Shown: piece after piece, positions 17,199-25,921 of the stretch
Layout: each line of letters opens with the position of its first letter
How positions within the stretch are numbered: the first letter of the stretch is position 1
NCBI RefSeq assembly: GCF_002896965.1
Contig: NZ_LYMM01000021.1
Location: 1-64,000 of the forward strand
DNA: 64,000 nucleotides
Reading direction: 5' to 3'
Origin: Novosphingobium guangzhouense
Lineage (GTDB): Bacteria > Pseudomonadota > Alphaproteobacteria > Sphingomonadales > Sphingomonadaceae
Translations under genes and position numbers: made by a program
The notes under the pieces: generated by a model
Databases searched by the model: none
What the model was told of the DNA's origin: nothing
The model's input: the letters and a program-made list of their open reading frames with translations, nothing else

Positions 17199-18275
17199 AT
17201 GACGCTTTCGCCGCCGCTACCTTATTCCCCCGAGATCGAAACGTTGCAGGATGACGAGGGCGAAACGCTTGCCTCGATCAATGCTTCTTTCGACAAGATC
17301 CTTCAGACTACTTATGAAGATTATGGCCGCGCCGTGCGCGCGGTCCATGCCAAGGCGCACGGCATACTTGAAGGTACGTTCACCGTGGCCGAGGTCCTAC
17401 CGCCCGAACTGGCGCAGGGGCTCTTCGCAACGCCGGGCAGCTATCGCGTCTACTTGCGCATCTCGACGAACCCCGGCGATATCCTTGACGATGCCGTGGC
17501 ACTGCCGCGTGGTCTGGCTCTCAAGGTCTTGGGTGTAGAGGGCGAGCGCCTGCCCGGTGCGCAAGGATCCACGCAGGACTTCATCATGGTCAACGGCCCG
17601 GTCTTCACCGCGCCCGACGCGAAGAAGTTTGCCGGAAGCCTCAAGCTGCTTGCCAAGACGACCGACCGGGCAGAGGGAGCAAAGGTTCTGGCGTCCAAGA
17701 TACTGCAGGCGGTGAATGCAATGCTGGGCGCGGTTGGCATGGAAAGCACCGCGCTCGCAGGCCTTGGGGGTGCGCCTCAGGTGCATCCGCTGGGAGAAAC
17801 CTACTTCAGCGTCACGCCCTTTCGCTACGGCGAATATGTGGCCAAATTCCGGCTGCGGCCCGTCAGCGCGAACCTTACCATACTGACCGAGAGAAAAGTT
17901 CGAACGAAGGGCCATCCCAACGCCATCCGCGAGGCCGTGCGCACCGACATGGACGGTATCGATGCCGAATGGGCGTTCGAGGTCCAATTGCGACGCGACG
18001 CCAATCGCCAGCCGATCGAAGATGCCTCGGTCGAGTGGAAAGAGGATGACGCGCCCTTCATCGAAGTTGCCCGTTTGCGGGTGCCGCGTCAGGACAGCTG
18101 GGATGCCGAACGGGTGCGTGAAGTCGACGAGGCCATGCGCTTCTCGGTCTGGACGGGCCTTGCCGCGCATCGACCGCTGGGAGGCGTCAACCGTGCCCGG
18201 CGTGGCGCATATCAGCACTCTGCCGATTTTAGGGCAACTGCCAATGGCTGTCCCATGCACGAACCCACTGCTTGA
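17199..18275 (+). CDS. Catalase-like heme protein
   Basis: The 358-residue protein resembles the short catalase-related proteins: VHAKAHGILEGTFTV carries the family's distal His region, GLALKVLGVEGERLP and QDFIMVNGPVF follow in the usual order, and a late R-x-x-x-x-G-x-Y segment stands where the proximal heme Tyr is expected. It lacks the long C-terminal part of full catalases, so hydrogen peroxide may not be its real substrate; some relatives act on lipid peroxides. The ATG at 17199 has AGGAG upstream. The next gene, for a YdeP-type enzyme, begins 12 bases after its stop, so the two are probably co-transcribed. Confidence 0.8.
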   Translation: MTLSPPLPYSPEIETLQDDEGETLASINASFDKILQTTYEDYGRAVRAVHAKAHGILEGTFTVAEVLPPELAQGLFATPGSYRVYLRISTNPGDILDDAVALPRGLALKVLGVEGERLPGAQGSTQDFIMVNGPVFTAPDAKKFAGSLKLLAKTTDRAEGAKVLASKILQAVNAMLGAVGMESTALAGLGGAPQVHPLGETYFSVTPFRYGEYVAKFRLRPVSANLTILTERKVRTKGHPNAIREAVRTDMDGIDAEWAFEVQLRRDANRQPIEDASVEWKEDDAPFIEVARLRVPRQDSWDAERVREVDEAMRFSVWTGLAAHRPLGGVNRARRGAYQHSADFRATANGCPMHEPTA

Positions 18276-18287
18276 AGGGATATCGGT

Positions 18288-20552
18288 ATGGACGAACCGG
18301 CAAAGCCAAGGAATTATGACGGTGCTACCGGAGGGTGGGGTTCGCTGAAAGGTATGGTCCGGGTCGAGCGCGACGCCAAGGCCTCCCCCGCCGCACTGCG
18401 CACCCTGGCCGAGCAGAACAAGCCGGAAGGCTACATGTGCAGTTCTTGCGCCTGGGCGAAGCCTCCCAATCCCCACGTTGCCGAATTCTGCGAAAATGGC
18501 GCAAAGGCAACCGTTTGGGACCTGACTTCCGAACGGTGTACCCCCGCGTTCTTCTCCGCGCACTCCGTGATCGAACTGGCGGCATGGTCTGACCATGATC
18601 TCGAGATGGCCGGTCGTCTGAGTGAACCCATGCGCTACGATGCAAAGACCGATCGCTATGTACCCGTCTCCTGGGACGAGGCTTTCGCGGCCATCGGTCG
18701 AACCCTGCAGCGACTGGAGCCCAAGTCGGTTACATTCTACGCTTCTGGCAAGGCGGCTCTGGAGCCATCGTATCTCTATGGCGTCTTCGCGCGCATGTAC
18801 GGGCACAACAATCTGCCCGACAGCTCCAATATGTGTCACGAGACGACCTCGGTCGGACTTACGAAGGTCATCGGTTCACCGGTAGGAACCTGCACGTTCG
18901 AAGATTTATCCCACTGCGATGCCATCTTCTATCTTGGGCAGAACCCCGGGACGAACAGCCCCCGCATCCTCCATCCACTCAAGGACGCAGTAGAACGTGG
19001 CTGCAAGATCATCGCGTTCAATCCCTTGCGCGAGAAGGGACTGCTCGAGTTCGTCGATCCACAAAATCCGTGGCAGATGACGCTCGGGAAGCCGACGAAG
19101 ATCGCGCACCAGTTCCTGCAGGTCCGTCCGGGTGGAGACATTGCCGCGCTCATGGGCGTGTGCAAGCGCGTCCTCGAGCGCGAAGCGCGCGACGGTAATG
19201 TCCTCGATCGTGCCTTTCTGGATGAACACTGCAAGGGCGAGACCGACTTCATCGCCGAAGCCGAGGCGACCGGCTGGCCTGAGATAGAGCGCGTGAGCGG
19301 TCTGACCCGCGCTGAACTGGAGGCGGCAGGTGACGTTTATGCGGAGGCGAATAACGTTATCGGTATCTACGGCATGGGATTGACGCAGCAGGTCCATGGC
19401 TCGCAGGCAATTGGAATGCTGGTCAACCTTCTCCTCCTTCGAGGTAATATCGGTCGGCAAGGCGCCGGGTGCCAGCCCATTCGCGGGCACTCCAACGTGC
19501 AGGGCCAACGCACCGTGGGAATTTCCGAAAAGCCAGAGTTGGTGCCCTTGGACAAACTTCGTGAAATCTTCGGATTCGATCCGCCCACTGAAAAGGGTCA
19601 CACGACCGTCGAATTCCTCGAAGCAGTGCTCGATGGCAGCGCCAAAGGGTTCATCGGGCTTGGCGGCAATCTGGCGCGCGCGGTTCCGGACCAGTCGCGC
19701 ATTCACCCCGCGTGGCGGGATCTGGAACTGACGGTGCATATCGCCACGCGGCTCAATCGCACGCATCTGCTACCAGGCGATGAGTCTTACATCCTCCCGT
19801 GCCTCGTCCGTGCGGAGGAGGACATGCAGGAGACGGGCCCGCAGACCGTCACCATAGAAGACAGTTTCAGCCACATCTACGGGTCGATCGGTCGCCGTGA
19901 ACCAGCCAGCCCGGATCTCAAATCCGAACTCGCTATCGTCGCTGCGATCGCAAAGGCCACCCTGCCGCATCATCCGCTTTGGCATTGGGACGAATGGACC
20001 GGCGACTATGGCAACGTCCGCGATCTCATCGCCCGCACTTACCCGGACCAGTTCCACGATATGAGTGCGAGGATGAACACGCCCGGCGGATTCTATCGCG
20101 GCAACCCGGCTCGCGACCGGATCTGGAAAACACAGAGCGGCAAGGCCGAGTTTACCGTGCCCGATACGCTTAGCACCAATGCCATCAAGGACGCCGCTGG
20201 ACGCTACACGTTGGTTACGCTGCGCTCGAACGACCAGTTCAACACCACTGTGTACGGCCATTCGGACCGCTTGCGCGGCCTTGAAGGCTCCCGAATGATT
20301 GTGCTGATGAACCCCTTCGACATTGCGCAGGCGGGGCTGGAAGAAGGCGCGTTGGTGCAACTCGAGACAGACAGCGAAGACGGCATCAAGCGCATCGTAC
20401 GCGGACTTGCGGTAACGCCTTACGACATCCCTTGTGGCAGCCTCGCCGGTTACTTTCCTGAGCTCAATCCTCTCGTACCGCTGGATCATCATGATCGCTT
20501 GTCGAAGACTCCTGCAGCAAAGGGCATTCCCGTCCAGATCCGACCAGGCTGA
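18288..20552 (+). CDS. FdhF/YdeP family molybdopterin oxidoreductase
   Basis: This 754-residue protein belongs to the FdhF/YdeP branch of the DMSO-reductase family: CSSCAW near the N-terminus (part of an iron-sulfur site), NMCHETTSVGL, GQNPGTNSPR, QPIRGHSNVQGQRT and GLGGNLARAVP for binding the bis-molybdopterin cofactor. It has no signal peptide and is thus cytoplasmic. E. coli YdeP contributes to acid resistance, but its reaction is unknown. It needs molybdopterin guanine dinucleotide, made with MobA, whose gene lies at 30053. It follows the catalase-like gene closely. The pairing suggests an oxidative or acid stress role, which is inference. Confidence 0.88.
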   Translation: MDEPAKPRNYDGATGGWGSLKGMVRVERDAKASPAALRTLAEQNKPEGYMCSSCAWAKPPNPHVAEFCENGAKATVWDLTSERCTPAFFSAHSVIELAAWSDHDLEMAGRLSEPMRYDAKTDRYVPVSWDEAFAAIGRTLQRLEPKSVTFYASGKAALEPSYLYGVFARMYGHNNLPDSSNMCHETTSVGLTKVIGSPVGTCTFEDLSHCDAIFYLGQNPGTNSPRILHPLKDAVERGCKIIAFNPLREKGLLEFVDPQNPWQMTLGKPTKIAHQFLQVRPGGDIAALMGVCKRVLEREARDGNVLDRAFLDEHCKGETDFIAEAEATGWPEIERVSGLTRAELEAAGDVYAEANNVIGIYGMGLTQQVHGSQAIGMLVNLLLLRGNIGRQGAGCQPIRGHSNVQGQRTVGISEKPELVPLDKLREIFGFDPPTEKGHTTVEFLEAVLDGSAKGFIGLGGNLARAVPDQSRIHPAWRDLELTVHIATRLNRTHLLPGDESYILPCLVRAEEDMQETGPQTVTIEDSFSHIYGSIGRREPASPDLKSELAIVAAIAKATLPHHPLWHWDEWTGDYGNVRDLIARTYPDQFHDMSARMNTPGGFYRGNPARDRIWKTQSGKAEFTVPDTLSTNAIKDAAGRYTLVTLRSNDQFNTTVYGHSDRLRGLEGSRMIVLMNPFDIAQAGLEEGALVQLETDSEDGIKRIVRGLAVTPYDIPCGSLAGYFPELNPLVPLDHHDRLSKTPAAKGIPVQIRPG

Positions 20553-20748
20553 TCGCGCGTCCGATGTAAGGGTTGTAAGGATCAGGTGGTTACGTCACTG
20601 AGGACCCGTGAGGCCATTGCACCTTCGCGTTGACACGTCTTACCATACCCCACGAAATGCTCACATGATCCGAGCCTTTCAAGGCATGGCTAGCGGCGTG
20701 CCACATCGGCGTCGCGCGCTTGAAGCTGTGCGGCATGGCCGGCCATTC

Positions 20749-20883
20749 CTAGCCGCACTGCGTTGACGACGGGAGGGGATCGCTGGCGCCGTCCGGTCCG
20801 CGATAAGCGCCGTTGTCTCCACCGTAGCGGAAAAAATCTCCCGTTTTAAATCTCGAAATGCTTCGGCCTTCATCTTGTCCCAC
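20749..20883 (-). CDS. Tiny protein (44 residues), unknown function
   Basis: A GTG at 20883 preceded by AAAAGG (five-base spacing) opens a frame ending at 20749. The product has a Gly/Asp/Arg-rich core, [20 protein letters not shown], that looks like a real peptide and not random translation. No family is recognised. It stands between the YdeP gene and the divergent hydrolase gene. Another frame over the same bases also starts with an ATG but turns Arg-rich and random, so I prefer this one. Confidence 0.4.
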   Translation of the reverse strand: MGQDEGRSISRFKTGDFFRYGGDNGAYRGPDGASDPLPSSTQCG

Positions 20884-20966
20884 ACACGCCTTTTGTAGAG
20901 TCGTCAGCTCCCTACTCCCAGCAATGCTGCTCGACCTGCGCGCCTTGGCATTATACCTGCCAGGCC

Positions 20967-21926
20967 ATGCTGCATGTCGTTCATCATCCCGGTTATGTGG
21001 TCGAAACCGACCGCACCGGCACTTTTCCGCATGACAAGTATGCGCTGGTGATGCGCGCGCTGAGCGAAAGTGGCGTCCCAATGACGGTCCATGCGCCCGA
21101 GATCATGCCAAGAGAATGGCTCGAGGCTGTCCACGACCCCGCCTATGTCGGCGAAGTCATCAGTTGCTCGTTGCCAGCGACCAAGCAGCGTCGGATCGGC
21201 TTTGCGATCGACGAGCGGATTTCCCGGCGGTCGCAACTCTCCCCCGGAGGAACATGGCTCGCGGCTAAGCTGGCGTTGCAACATGGGTATGCTGCAAATT
21301 CCGCCGGCGGCAGCCACCATGCCTTGGCCGACACTGGCGCAGGCTATTGCGTGTTCAATGATCTGGCGCTCGCCGCCAACCGGATGATCGAGGAGGGTGA
21401 CGTCTCGCGCATCCTGATACTCGATCTCGACGTGCACCAGGGCGACGGCACTGCGGCCCTTACTGCAGGGCGCAGCGAAATATTCACCCTGTCCATTCAT
21501 GCCGAGAAGAACTTCCCCACCCGCAAGGCCCGCTCATCACTGGATGTCGGGCTACCCGATGGAACAGGCGATGCGGTCTATCTGGAGGCTTTGGCCGGAT
21601 CGCTGCCGATGGTCCTCGATCATTTCGCACCGGAACTGATCCTTCTGCAGGCCGGCGTCGACGCGCATGCAGACGACAAGCTTGGTCGGCTGTCGCTGAG
21701 CGACGGGGGCCTTGCGGAACGCGATCGATTCGTGGCGACAGAAGCCAGGCAGCGCGGCGTTCCGTTGGCGAGCACGCTGGGCGGCGGTTACGGCGCGGAC
21801 CGCGAAGCCGTGGCCATGCGGCACGCCCATACGATCCTCACGCTTTGCGCCGCGATCAGCGCCGGGGATGCTGCCCGATTGCGCGGGGATAGGAGATCTT
21901 GGGCTCGGATTTCATCTCGAGATTGA
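20967..21926 (+). CDS. Histone deacetylase family zinc hydrolase
   Basis: The 319-residue protein has the deacetylase/acetylpolyamine amidohydrolase motifs: [19 protein letters not shown] with the His pair, [13 protein letters not shown] with zinc-binding Asp and His, and [10 protein letters not shown] with the third ligand. Bacterial members deacetylate acetylated small molecules such as polyamines or acetoin-related compounds. Length and motif order are intact. The substrate is unknown. It begins 83 bases from the start of a tiny divergent gene. Confidence 0.87.
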   Translation: MLHVVHHPGYVVETDRTGTFPHDKYALVMRALSESGVPMTVHAPEIMPREWLEAVHDPAYVGEVISCSLPATKQRRIGFAIDERISRRSQLSPGGTWLAAKLALQHGYAANSAGGSHHALADTGAGYCVFNDLALAANRMIEEGDVSRILILDLDVHQGDGTAALTAGRSEIFTLSIHAEKNFPTRKARSSLDVGLPDGTGDAVYLEALAGSLPMVLDHFAPELILLQAGVDAHADDKLGRLSLSDGGLAERDRFVATEARQRGVPLASTLGGGYGADREAVAMRHAHTILTLCAAISAGDAARLRGDRRSWARISSRD

Positions 21927-22221
21927 TCTAAAAACCGGCACCGGGCGGCACCGGGCTCGGCGGACAGCAATAGACCTCGCATCGATCGTATTGGGTGATA
22001 CGCCTCGCCGCCCGTTGATCGTTTACCTAAAGGCGTGCCCGGGCTGGGCGCGAGGTATTGCAGGGGGACGATGCGCCGAACTTCAACGGCGCCGAAAATC
22101 GTTGATCACGCGGAACATGAGCGCGCCTCGTAAGGAAAGCGCTACATTCGCACTGAGATAACCTGGATGAATGACAGAACCAGCCGATGAGCCCTAACTT
22201 GGTTCAAACGCTGGAGGACGC

Positions 22222-22419
22222 ATGTGTGAAGTAAAGCTTCGTGCCGCTACTGAAGCCGACGTTATCGCGGCACTTGGAAATACCTCGCTTTCCCATTGGC
22301 TAAAACATGAGCGTGAGATTTTGGAGGTGGTCAACCTCGTCATCCGCGAACTTGAGCCGGACGTAGCGCCTACTGGTGCAGCTGGAGACCCATACCGATT
22401 TCTCTCCCGAATCCGTTAA
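22222..22419 (+). CDS. Small hypothetical protein
   Basis: The ATG is preceded by GGAGG at ideal distance. The 65-residue product is mostly helical (DVIAALGNTSLSHWLKHERE, then ILEVVNLVIRELEP) with no signal or domain that I recognise. The strong ribosome site is the main support. It is followed by the DUF6894 gene in the same direction. Confidence 0.5.
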   Translation: MCEVKLRAATEADVIAALGNTSLSHWLKHEREILEVVNLVIRELEPDVAPTGAAGDPYRFLSRIR

Positions 22420-22583
22420 CGCAAAGAATCGGGGCCATTGCGGGCAAACATTCGACACCCGCACGCGTGGCGCATTGAATCTGTCGCATGCGGGCAGCGT
22501 CGGGCGGTTCCGCAGGGAACTTCGCATGCCGCTATTGCACTATCGCTTAAGCGAAGGGGAAAAGTCGTGACAAGGACGAGAGT

Positions 22584-22835
22584 TTGCAAACATTCCATTT
22601 CAACGCCTTCAACGGAAGCGCCACGCCGGACCCAACCGGAACGGAACTGGAAGACGTAGTCGACGCAAAGTGCAATGCGATGCGGTATGTTGCGGAGATT
22701 CTCACTGAGAAGGCCTCGAAGCGACAGGGATGTGACGATCTTCGCGTTGAGGTGACAGACGACTCGGGATTGATCCTGTTCACCGTGATTGCGTCGATCA
22801 TCGACGCACCCGCCATGGGAGCAAAGACGGACTGA
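22584..22835 (+). CDS. DUF6894 family small protein
   Basis: The 83-residue product matches DUF6894: an opening beta strand (FHFNAFNGSATPDPTGTELED), the helix DAKCNAMRYVAEIL, and the closing strand VEVTDDSGLILFTV. These proteins are common in sphingomonads and rhizobia, often in stress islands; their role is unknown. The start is a TTG preceded by AAGGACGAG. Codon use and frame are intact. Confidence 0.8.
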   Translation: MQTFHFNAFNGSATPDPTGTELEDVVDAKCNAMRYVAEILTEKASKRQGCDDLRVEVTDDSGLILFTVIASIIDAPAMGAKTD

Positions 22836-23436
22836 TGTCGTCAGGCGATGGTATCGCGGTTTCCATTTTCAGCGTGAGCATCGGGCCTTTCAGGAGCGCG
22901 TCGCCGAGTGCGGGCTACCTGCCTCGCGCCACTGCATAGGGGCTCTCAACCAGCAGCCGGCGCGCGAGTTTGCCGAGCAGTCGACACATCAGATGATCAG
23001 TAGGACCGAAAGCGTGAAGTAAGTGGCAGGCCCAGGTACTGGTGGAAAATAAGCCTGACACCCACGATACTGTGAACCGCTCGGGTCACATTATTTCCCG
23101 GCGCATGTACGTCGGGATATCTGGCATGCATGCTGCTCTGTCCTCTTAGAAAGGGGAGCACAGAGCCGTTTCTGAAGTGAGTAAAATGGTGGCCCAGTTC
23201 CAACGGAGGGAGTGGTGGGAGCAATAACCGGGCCACGAGGCTGCGACTGGTTTGGTCTGTTTGATTTATAAACGGGTCTTAAAGCATCCCCGTTCCCGAC
23301 TCGGTCATCGGTTCGTCGCGTACTGGAAGCCCTCTGGGCCCAAGTGTCCAGCCTTTGGATGAAGGTCGTCGGCGCAACAGATCCGGCGCATCTTTTGTTG
23401 GTCAACCGGCACGCAAAATTTTTGATGATAAGTGGG
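22836..23436. other. No confidently supported gene
   Basis: On the minus strand, 22989-23131 can be read as a short membrane-like protein ending in FTLSVLLII if one base is added, but the place of the shift is ambiguous. Nothing else is convincing. Confidence 0.35.
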
Positions 23437-23604
23437 TCAGGCGAGCGCCAGACCGAGTGCGATTGCCGCCACGCCAACAGCCCTGAGGACGATCCTGCCC
23501 CACAGCGGCAAACCAAAGTCGCCCATTATGGTGCTTGCCACGGCAATCACCCCGGCCGCGCTAAGTGTAAGCATTCCTGGGGACAGTGAATCGATATGTG
23601 ACAT
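23437..23604 (-). CDS. Small membrane protein
   Basis: The 55-residue frame starts at ATG 23604 after AAAGGGGG. It holds two hydrophobic segments (MLTLSAAGVIAVASTIMG and IVLRAVGVAAIALGLALA) joined by GDFGLPLWGR. It is probably a two-helix inner-membrane protein. No family is recognised; small proteins of this plan are common next to stress genes. A longer frame starts at 23676 but begins with Arg/Cys-rich sequence and is less likely. Confidence 0.5.
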   Translation of the reverse strand: MSHIDSLSPGMLTLSAAGVIAVASTIMGDFGLPLWGRIVLRAVGVAAIALGLALA

Positions 23605-24018
23605 GCGCCCCCTTTCACACCCGCAACCCACTACTCGTGCAGCTCTCTTATTCGGCGGCGCAATAACATAGATCATGAAGCCGGAATGCTCTTAGTCAGA
23701 TCAGCGATATCGCGAGCTTGAGAGATTTTTGCCCGGTGATCGCACCTGCAAGTCAAATGAAATTCGCAGCATCAATAGGCGTGGTCTGGCATTGCCTTCG
23801 CCTTTTTCTTCCGGTCCGAGATAGAAACAACGTCCAAACCGATGCCAATTGCGCACAGCTGAACGACGATTTCTCAACCGAATCCGGCGATACAAATGTA
23901 ATTGAAATCTGGCTGGACGTTTCTTGGGTTGTCCGAAGATTTTCGTCCCGTTAGAGGCGCAACCCGGACGGCACCGCGAAGCGCGACCACGCTCAGTGCC
24001 GTCCACCCCCCGATGTGA
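23605..24018. other. No supported gene
   Basis: Apart from the hairpin at 23966-24004, I see no gene or repeat. Frames on both strands are short and start without ribosome sites. Confidence 0.35.
23966..24004 (-). terminator. Hairpin downstream of the LuxR-type gene
   Basis: GGACGGCAC and GTGCCGTCC form a perfect 9-bp stem around a 21-base, GC-rich loop, 15 bases after the stop of the LuxR-type gene. No T run follows, so it may act with Rho or only stabilise the transcript end. Confidence 0.4.
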
Positions 24019-24227
24019 TTAGATCAGTTGCGCCGTCATGACCTGCGCGATCACGTGCGCGCGATTTCGCGAACGCGTCTTGAGCCTTAAGTTCTCGACA
24101 TGACGCTCGACGGTGCAGGGGGCAATTTCGAGACGAATTGCCGCCTCTTTCGCGGAGAATCCATCGGCACCAAGCGAATGACTTCGGTCTCGCGTAGAGT
24201 AAGTGTCAGCGTTGGTAGCAAAGACAT
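24019..24227 (-). pseudogene. HTH-only LuxR-family regulator, single-base frameshift
   Basis: From ATG 24227 the frame reads MSLLPTLTLTLRETEVIRLV; adding one base near 24166-24169 continues it as ADGFSAKEAAIRLEIAPCTV, ERHVENLRLKTRSRNRAHVI and AQVMTAQLI to a TAA at 24019. The restored 69-residue protein is a complete LuxR/GerE DNA-binding domain with no receiver or ligand domain. As given, the frame stops early. GAGGGG precedes the ATG. It would bind DNA as a dimer, perhaps controlled by its amount alone. It is either a pseudogene or carries a sequencing error. Confidence 0.75.
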
Positions 24228-25006
24228 GAGTGGCCCCTCATTTAAGGAGGCGGTGTTGTGCGCACGAAAACGAATTAAAGGATATCAGTATTTTTTGCAG
24301 TTAACGATAAGGTTAGGAAATGTGGCGGAAAATCGTGGATAGAATTATAGATATCGGGCGTTGTCATTAGCAAAAATACCCACTCAGTCCTCGGAGAAAA
24401 CCTAATCGAGTTGATCTATGTTAATATTATTGACGCCTCGGAAAATTGGACCTGTCGATTCGTTTCGCTGTTGGGGGAAGATTCAGTGGAGGCTGAATCG
24501 TCTCATGTTGAACCTGAGAAGTGACGTGCAGGATTATTGCTGACCAATTCTCTTCTGCGTCAAAGTTTTGAGTCTGGCGGAATGCAGTCCGACGCAGAAC
24601 ATCGACTCAGTGGAAATCCGCTGAATTGAATACCGTAAAGCCCAGCTTCCGACGCGAGCGCAGCAGGAATGAAGTGCTACGCTCGCGTCGTAGCCAAAGG
24701 CGGTTGCGGTCGCCTTGGCCAAGCCGTTGACGGAGGCGCAGTCGGCCCATGAGATCGCGCCTCGATCATCGCAGAAATGCCATCGGCAAGTATGGCACTT
24801 CTGAATCGAGATGATAACAGAGAACTCTCGCGCCGGATTAACCCACATCAATATTGCGATGTTTAAGGTCACGAGCGGCGATCCGGCGTTTTCAAATCGA
24901 GATCGACACGGAAAGGTTGAGTCTTGGCGGACGCGGCATCGACCATTGCATAATAAACGGACAGACAATTACCGGACGGTGCCGAATGCCTCGCATTCTC
25001 GTGACA
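24228..25006. other. AT-rich stretch without supported gene
   Basis: The first 300 bases are clearly AT-richer than the surroundings and include the promoter side of the LuxR-type gene. A 144-codon frame lies on the minus strand at 24534-24968 but is Cys-rich, starts with TTG without a ribosome site and resembles nothing I know. Confidence 0.4.
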
Positions 25007-25348
25007 TCATGCCGTTCGGGCCGCATACCAGGCTGCATAGGGTGTGTTCCGCGCCATATGGCGATTGAGGTCAGGAGCTCCGTCGTCCCACCAAACCGGT
25101 CCCCGTTCTCCCAGCAGACGCTTGGCCGCTTCCACTGCGGCGTGCGCCTGATCCTCCGCTGCCTTATCCTTTGAACGCCGGGCAGTCGCTATCGCACGGC
25201 GGGCGGTCATCAGGTCACTCACCAGTTGCGCCCGCCGGTCTTCGGGCAGGCGCGGGTCAGACAGTCGCCATAGCCTGCCGCGGACCACGAAGTAGCGTCC
25301 GTCGGGCGTGACGGGATAATTACGCGCAGTGGCCGCTCTGTCAGCCAT
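25007..25348 (-). CDS. Conserved hypothetical protein
   Basis: The 113-residue product has the pattern of a conserved alphaproteobacterial protein: RNYPVTPDGRYFVVRGRLWR at the N-terminus, LPEDRRAQLVSDLMTARRAI, a charged helix, and a C-terminal ERGPVWWDDGAPDLNRHMA motif. It is sometimes labelled a biopolymer transporter, without evidence that I know of. There is no signal peptide. I chose the ATG at 25348, where similarity to the family begins, over an earlier start at 25399. It lies 60 bases after the DUF1543 gene and may belong to the same operon. Confidence 0.7.
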   Translation of the reverse strand: MADRAATARNYPVTPDGRYFVVRGRLWRLSDPRLPEDRRAQLVSDLMTARRAIATARRSKDKAAEDQAHAAVEAAKRLLGERGPVWWDDGAPDLNRHMARNTPYAAWYAARTA

Positions 25349-25408
25349 GGCGCGTACTAACGACCGTTGCCCGCGACCGGTCCGGTCGCCGCTGCACAAT
25401 CTGATATC

Positions 25409-25921
25409 TCAACTGTTTTTCCGGATCGGTATGTATTGACAGATGAAGCTAGGCTCGGCGGCGGCAGAGCTTCGCGTCAAATGGACGAACAGGCGCTCGC
25501 CGACCGACTGGTCCGTCAGGTAGAAAGCCTCTTCAGCTTCGTAAAGATCGTCCTTGTGCGGATCGGCCCAGTGTCTGACCGCCTTCATCGCGCGCGACTT
25601 CGCTTGGCGCTCGCTTTCCGCGACGACGAAGATGTTGCGGTGGCGTTCCGCGAACTCCCCGGGCTCATACACGCCCAGATTGACGAAATAGAGTTTCTCG
25701 GGCCCGGTGAATGGCTCGGCGCGCAGAGACACGTCGTAGCCGTCCGCGTGGGTGATATGCGCCCAGCAATCAATGTGCAGACTGCGAGGTACGCCCCACC
25801 AATCGCGACGCAGCGCCGTGTAAGTTTCCTCGATCGCATCGGCAACGACGAAACGCACGTCGTGGACTTCGATATTGGCACCTGGAAACTCGCCGCCGAT
25901 GTAGATCGCAAACAGCTTCAT
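25409..25921 (-). CDS. DUF1543 domain-containing protein
   Basis: The 170-residue protein begins MKLFAIYIGGEFPGANIEVH, the signature of DUF1543, which has two related halves; the second is seen at LYFVNLGVYEPGEFAERH. The function of the family is unknown. Its start overlaps the stop of the FAD/NAD(P)-binding protein gene (ATGA), so the two are translated together and may work in one pathway. Confidence 0.82.
   Translation of the reverse strand: MKLFAIYIGGEFPGANIEVHDVRFVVADAIEETYTALRRDWWGVPRSLHIDCWAHITHADGYDVSLRAEPFTGPEKLYFVNLGVYEPGEFAERHRNIFVVAESERQAKSRAMKAVRHWADPHKDDLYEAEEAFYLTDQSVGERLFVHLTRSSAAAEPSFICQYIPIRKNS

Noticed and set aside
20679..20885. Alternative 68-codon frame over the tiny 44-codon gene
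   Set aside because: Its N-terminus looks possible, but the second half becomes Arg/Ser-rich and random; the other frame has better composition and a better-placed ribosome site.
22989..23131. Frameshifted small membrane protein on the minus strand
   Set aside because: Two different positions for the added base give two different proteins, so the reconstruction is not unique.
8904..23436. General stress (EcfG-type GGAAC-N16/17-CGTT) promoters upstream of the small stress genes
   Set aside because: I looked upstream of the small genes, the catalase-like gene and the SDR gene; GGAAC occurs by chance but never with a CGTT at the right distance.
24534..24968. A 144-codon minus-strand frame
   Set aside because: TTG start without ribosome site, Cys-rich and unlike any family; codon use is poor.
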